Shown piece by piece: positions 4,901-5,178 of a stretch of DNA of 5,178 nucleotides. How positions within the stretch are numbered: position 1 is the first letter of the stretch; every line of letters starts with the position of its first letter. The position numbers and the translations under genes were made by a program. The notes under the pieces were generated by a model. That model saw only the letters and a list, made by a program, of their open reading frames with translations. It made no database searches and was not told the origin of the DNA. The DNA comes from Oscillospiraceae bacterium (GTDB lineage: Bacteria; Bacillota; Clostridia; Oscillospirales; Oscillospiraceae), in contig JAFNXT010000137.1 of NCBI GenBank assembly GCA_017378975.1, forward strand, positions 1-5,178, written 5' to 3'.

Positions 4901-5178
4901 GCAAACATCACAGGCACCGGCACTGTAACTCTCATGCAGACAAGTGCCGGAACAAACGGAACACACACCGGCAGTCCATTGATGGCCGGGACAGATGAAA
5001 CCACAGTCAGCACAAGCACCGTTCTTGCCGACAAGACGATGAGGACAGGGCGTGCCACAGTTTTTGCACACTCCGCCCGAGTAAGTGGGAGCGGAGCAGG
5101 TCTTCTCCACGGACAGGATGATAGCACCGCCGCCGTAGTCATAACCGGAAGCAGAGACCTTCTGCTCTGTCCCGACAT
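1940..5178 (-). CDS. Large mosaic Cys-repeat/GLUG surface protein, N-terminus beyond the window
   Basis: Probably an extracellular or cell-surface protein; its ligand is unknown. The frame is open to the right edge (first complete codon GTC at 5176), giving 1078 visible residues. The in-frame GTG at 5110 has no ribosome site and splits a domain, so it is not the start. Order by visible residue: tail of an unidentified domain (1-25); four Cys modules (27-93); a beta domain with a DGW motif (96-192); ten Cys modules (194-379); a GLUG-type repeat region (about 397-637, with YVGGISGYV and EYVGGIAGMVSG); a Cys linker (714-743); and two related C-terminal domains (761-892 and 944-1075). The signal peptide, if any, is out of view. 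No LPxTG, SLH or transmembrane anchor is seen at the C-terminus, which ends SYFASLA. Adhesion, glycan binding or a structural surface role are all possible. The Cys modules resemble zinc-ribbon patterns but may be disulfide bonded outside the cell. Confidence 0.93.
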   Translation of the reverse strand, partial: VGTEQKVSASGYDYGGGAIILSVEKTCSAPTYSGGVCKNCGTPCPHRLVGKNGACADCGFICPGHQWTAGVCSVCSGTCLHESYSAGACDVCGQKTVLSIEMEDAFSDGWMDNAIEVYADGVLLETVTIDSGMSGSWSTEYVTTATYTFKWVAGTYAEECSFRILLNDKVCYEATNDDCCALPAGLFYTLEPWCDHSFDSNYLCVNCGKTCTHSGIGPKGTCGICGFTCGTSAAHVWGDDGCQVCGLVCVHESWNDSVCNNCGFICGTDAMHSFDAAHACTRCDFVCGTTTAHAWENGICTVCGGACAHESWTGFVCNACGLICGTDAPHSFDAAHGCSICGFICGTTAEHAWEKGTCTVCGLVCDHQVYNNGVCAGCGDYQPAIQNGVGENGYALYEIHNAGQLLWFADYVNSAQVLSTKVITDAQTGESFFFEYTSGCVNGKLMADIDMSGLTWTPIGRPHISLFNSRNAYGYAGVFDGNGHTVSGIDCTVRSDDGAAYVGFFGAIGGGTVKHLTVKGNIEGIIGATSFPAAYVGGISGYVCEWFDYTGTSTDTRQDVFSSIVGCTFIGSVSVDAADQEYVGGIAGMVSGTSITNCLSAATVDVAGIGSSFAGSICGHEINDCIITNCWYDSTLCTLGEVNGGDHAQITGLSTDRMAMGGVAHALGFGQTLGTDPYPSYGDDPVYQVTSGCCTYSNAKPATVTGKAHVGASCIGQTVCSDCGVVFQAPGHVYVNGICTACGAADPDYDAVVDPGLVLNYPTLSFEDEIIYNVYFSVKDMTSVKELGLMVLSKMDQNATIDDAVALVPGYVTNGTVFLAKSEGIPAANMGDTLYFKVYAKLSDGSYAYSSAGGYNAKAYANSILNGNNSEEMKALVVSMLNYGAEAQLYFGHNTGALVNNALTAEQKALVKVYDSTMMDAIVKADSSKTTNFVRVNSNFSQLYPSVSFDGAFAINFYCAPAVKVDDGMTLYYWDMETMASVDKLTVENATGSMEMTDTNGTYWGQVAGIAAKEMDKTYYVSCVFESNGETVTTGVIPYSLGKYCADKAAANGDAQQNFAQATAVYGYYAKSYFASLA
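1952..2347 (-). repeat. C-terminal domain, copy B
   Basis: This is a diverged partner of copy A with the same length and landmark order: YPSVSFDGAFAINFYC, then MDKTYYVSCVF, SLGKYCADKAA and VYGYYAKSYFA. A linker of about 51 residues rich in Ala, Asn and Lys separates the two. Identity is low at DNA level, so the duplication is old. Confidence 0.65.
2501..2896 (-). repeat. C-terminal domain, copy A
   Basis: A 132-residue domain running from YPTLSFEDEIIYNVYF to NYGAEAQLYFG. Landmarks shared with copy B are YP-S/T-x-SF, an alternating hydrophobic strand, MGDTLYFKVYA, a Gly-rich turn, an AYANSIL helix and a final YG-x2-A-x2-YF helix. The pattern suggests a beta-sandwich closed by helices. I believe similar pairs end many secreted proteins of gut Clostridia, but I cannot name the family. 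Confidence 0.65.
4085..4258 (-). repeat. 58-residue Cys repeat, second copy
   Basis: This 174-bp unit encodes three consecutive modules beginning CAHESW, CGTDAPHSFDAAH and CGTTAEHAWEKG, each with a closing C-x2-C. It follows the first copy in phase with no gap. At DNA level a 23-bp stretch at 4168-4190 is identical to 4342-4364, exactly 174 bp away, showing a fairly recent tandem duplication. Confidence 0.85.
4259..4432 (-). repeat. 58-residue Cys repeat, first copy
   Basis: The three modules begin CVHESW, CGTDAMHSFDAAH and CGTTTAHAWENG, of 17, 21 and 20 residues. Each offers one Cys, one His and a C-x2-C pair. The copy aligns with the second copy without gaps and differs mostly at module edges. 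One variation is CTRCDF in place of CSICGF. Confidence 0.85.

Noticed and set aside
1940..5110. GTG at 5110 as the start of the surface protein
   Set aside because: The frame stays open to the window edge, there is no ribosome site, and upstream residues continue a domain-like sequence.

Overview
The window suggests an anaerobic gut Firmicute (Clostridia, Oscillospiraceae/Ruminococcaceae-like). The grounds are strong AGGAGG-type ribosome binding sites, a clostridial-type 6-phosphofructokinase, moderately high G+C in the two large genes, and a huge mosaic surface protein of Cys-repeat modules and GLUG repeats, a style common in gut Clostridia. The genus is inference; no rRNA or other taxonomic marker is present.

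Layout. Bases 1-171 hold no gene I can support. They carry two perfect inverted repeats that abut with no spacer (62-94 and 95-160). Bases 172-554 hold a leftward (minus-strand) two-gene micro-operon encoding proteins of 48 and 79 residues. The genes overlap by 4 nt (ATGA) and belong to no family I recognise. The second gene ends inside a terminator-like hairpin. Its leader (about 555-754) is long and structured. One hairpin there captures the operon's Shine-Dalgarno sequence, and a possible 23-codon leader ORF runs through that hairpin and overlaps the first gene by another ATGA. This leader plus micro-operon, lower in G+C than its neighbours and followed by the paired inverted repeats, is the best candidate in the window for something undescribed.

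Bases 864-1835 (plus strand) encode an ATP-dependent 6-phosphofructokinase (pfkA). It has its own promoter, an operator-like inverted repeat and a strong ribosome binding site. It ends at a convergent junction of two perfect hairpins (1853-1883 and 1898-1928).

Bases 1940-5178 (minus strand) are one coding region that runs off the right edge, so its N-terminus is missing. The 1078 visible residues include 14 Cys-His-Cys-Cys modules in two clusters, a DGW-type beta domain, a GLUG-repeat region, a last Cys linker and two diverged copies of a C-terminal domain. It is probably a secreted or cell-surface protein. It shares no obvious pathway with pfkA, and the three units look independently transcribed.
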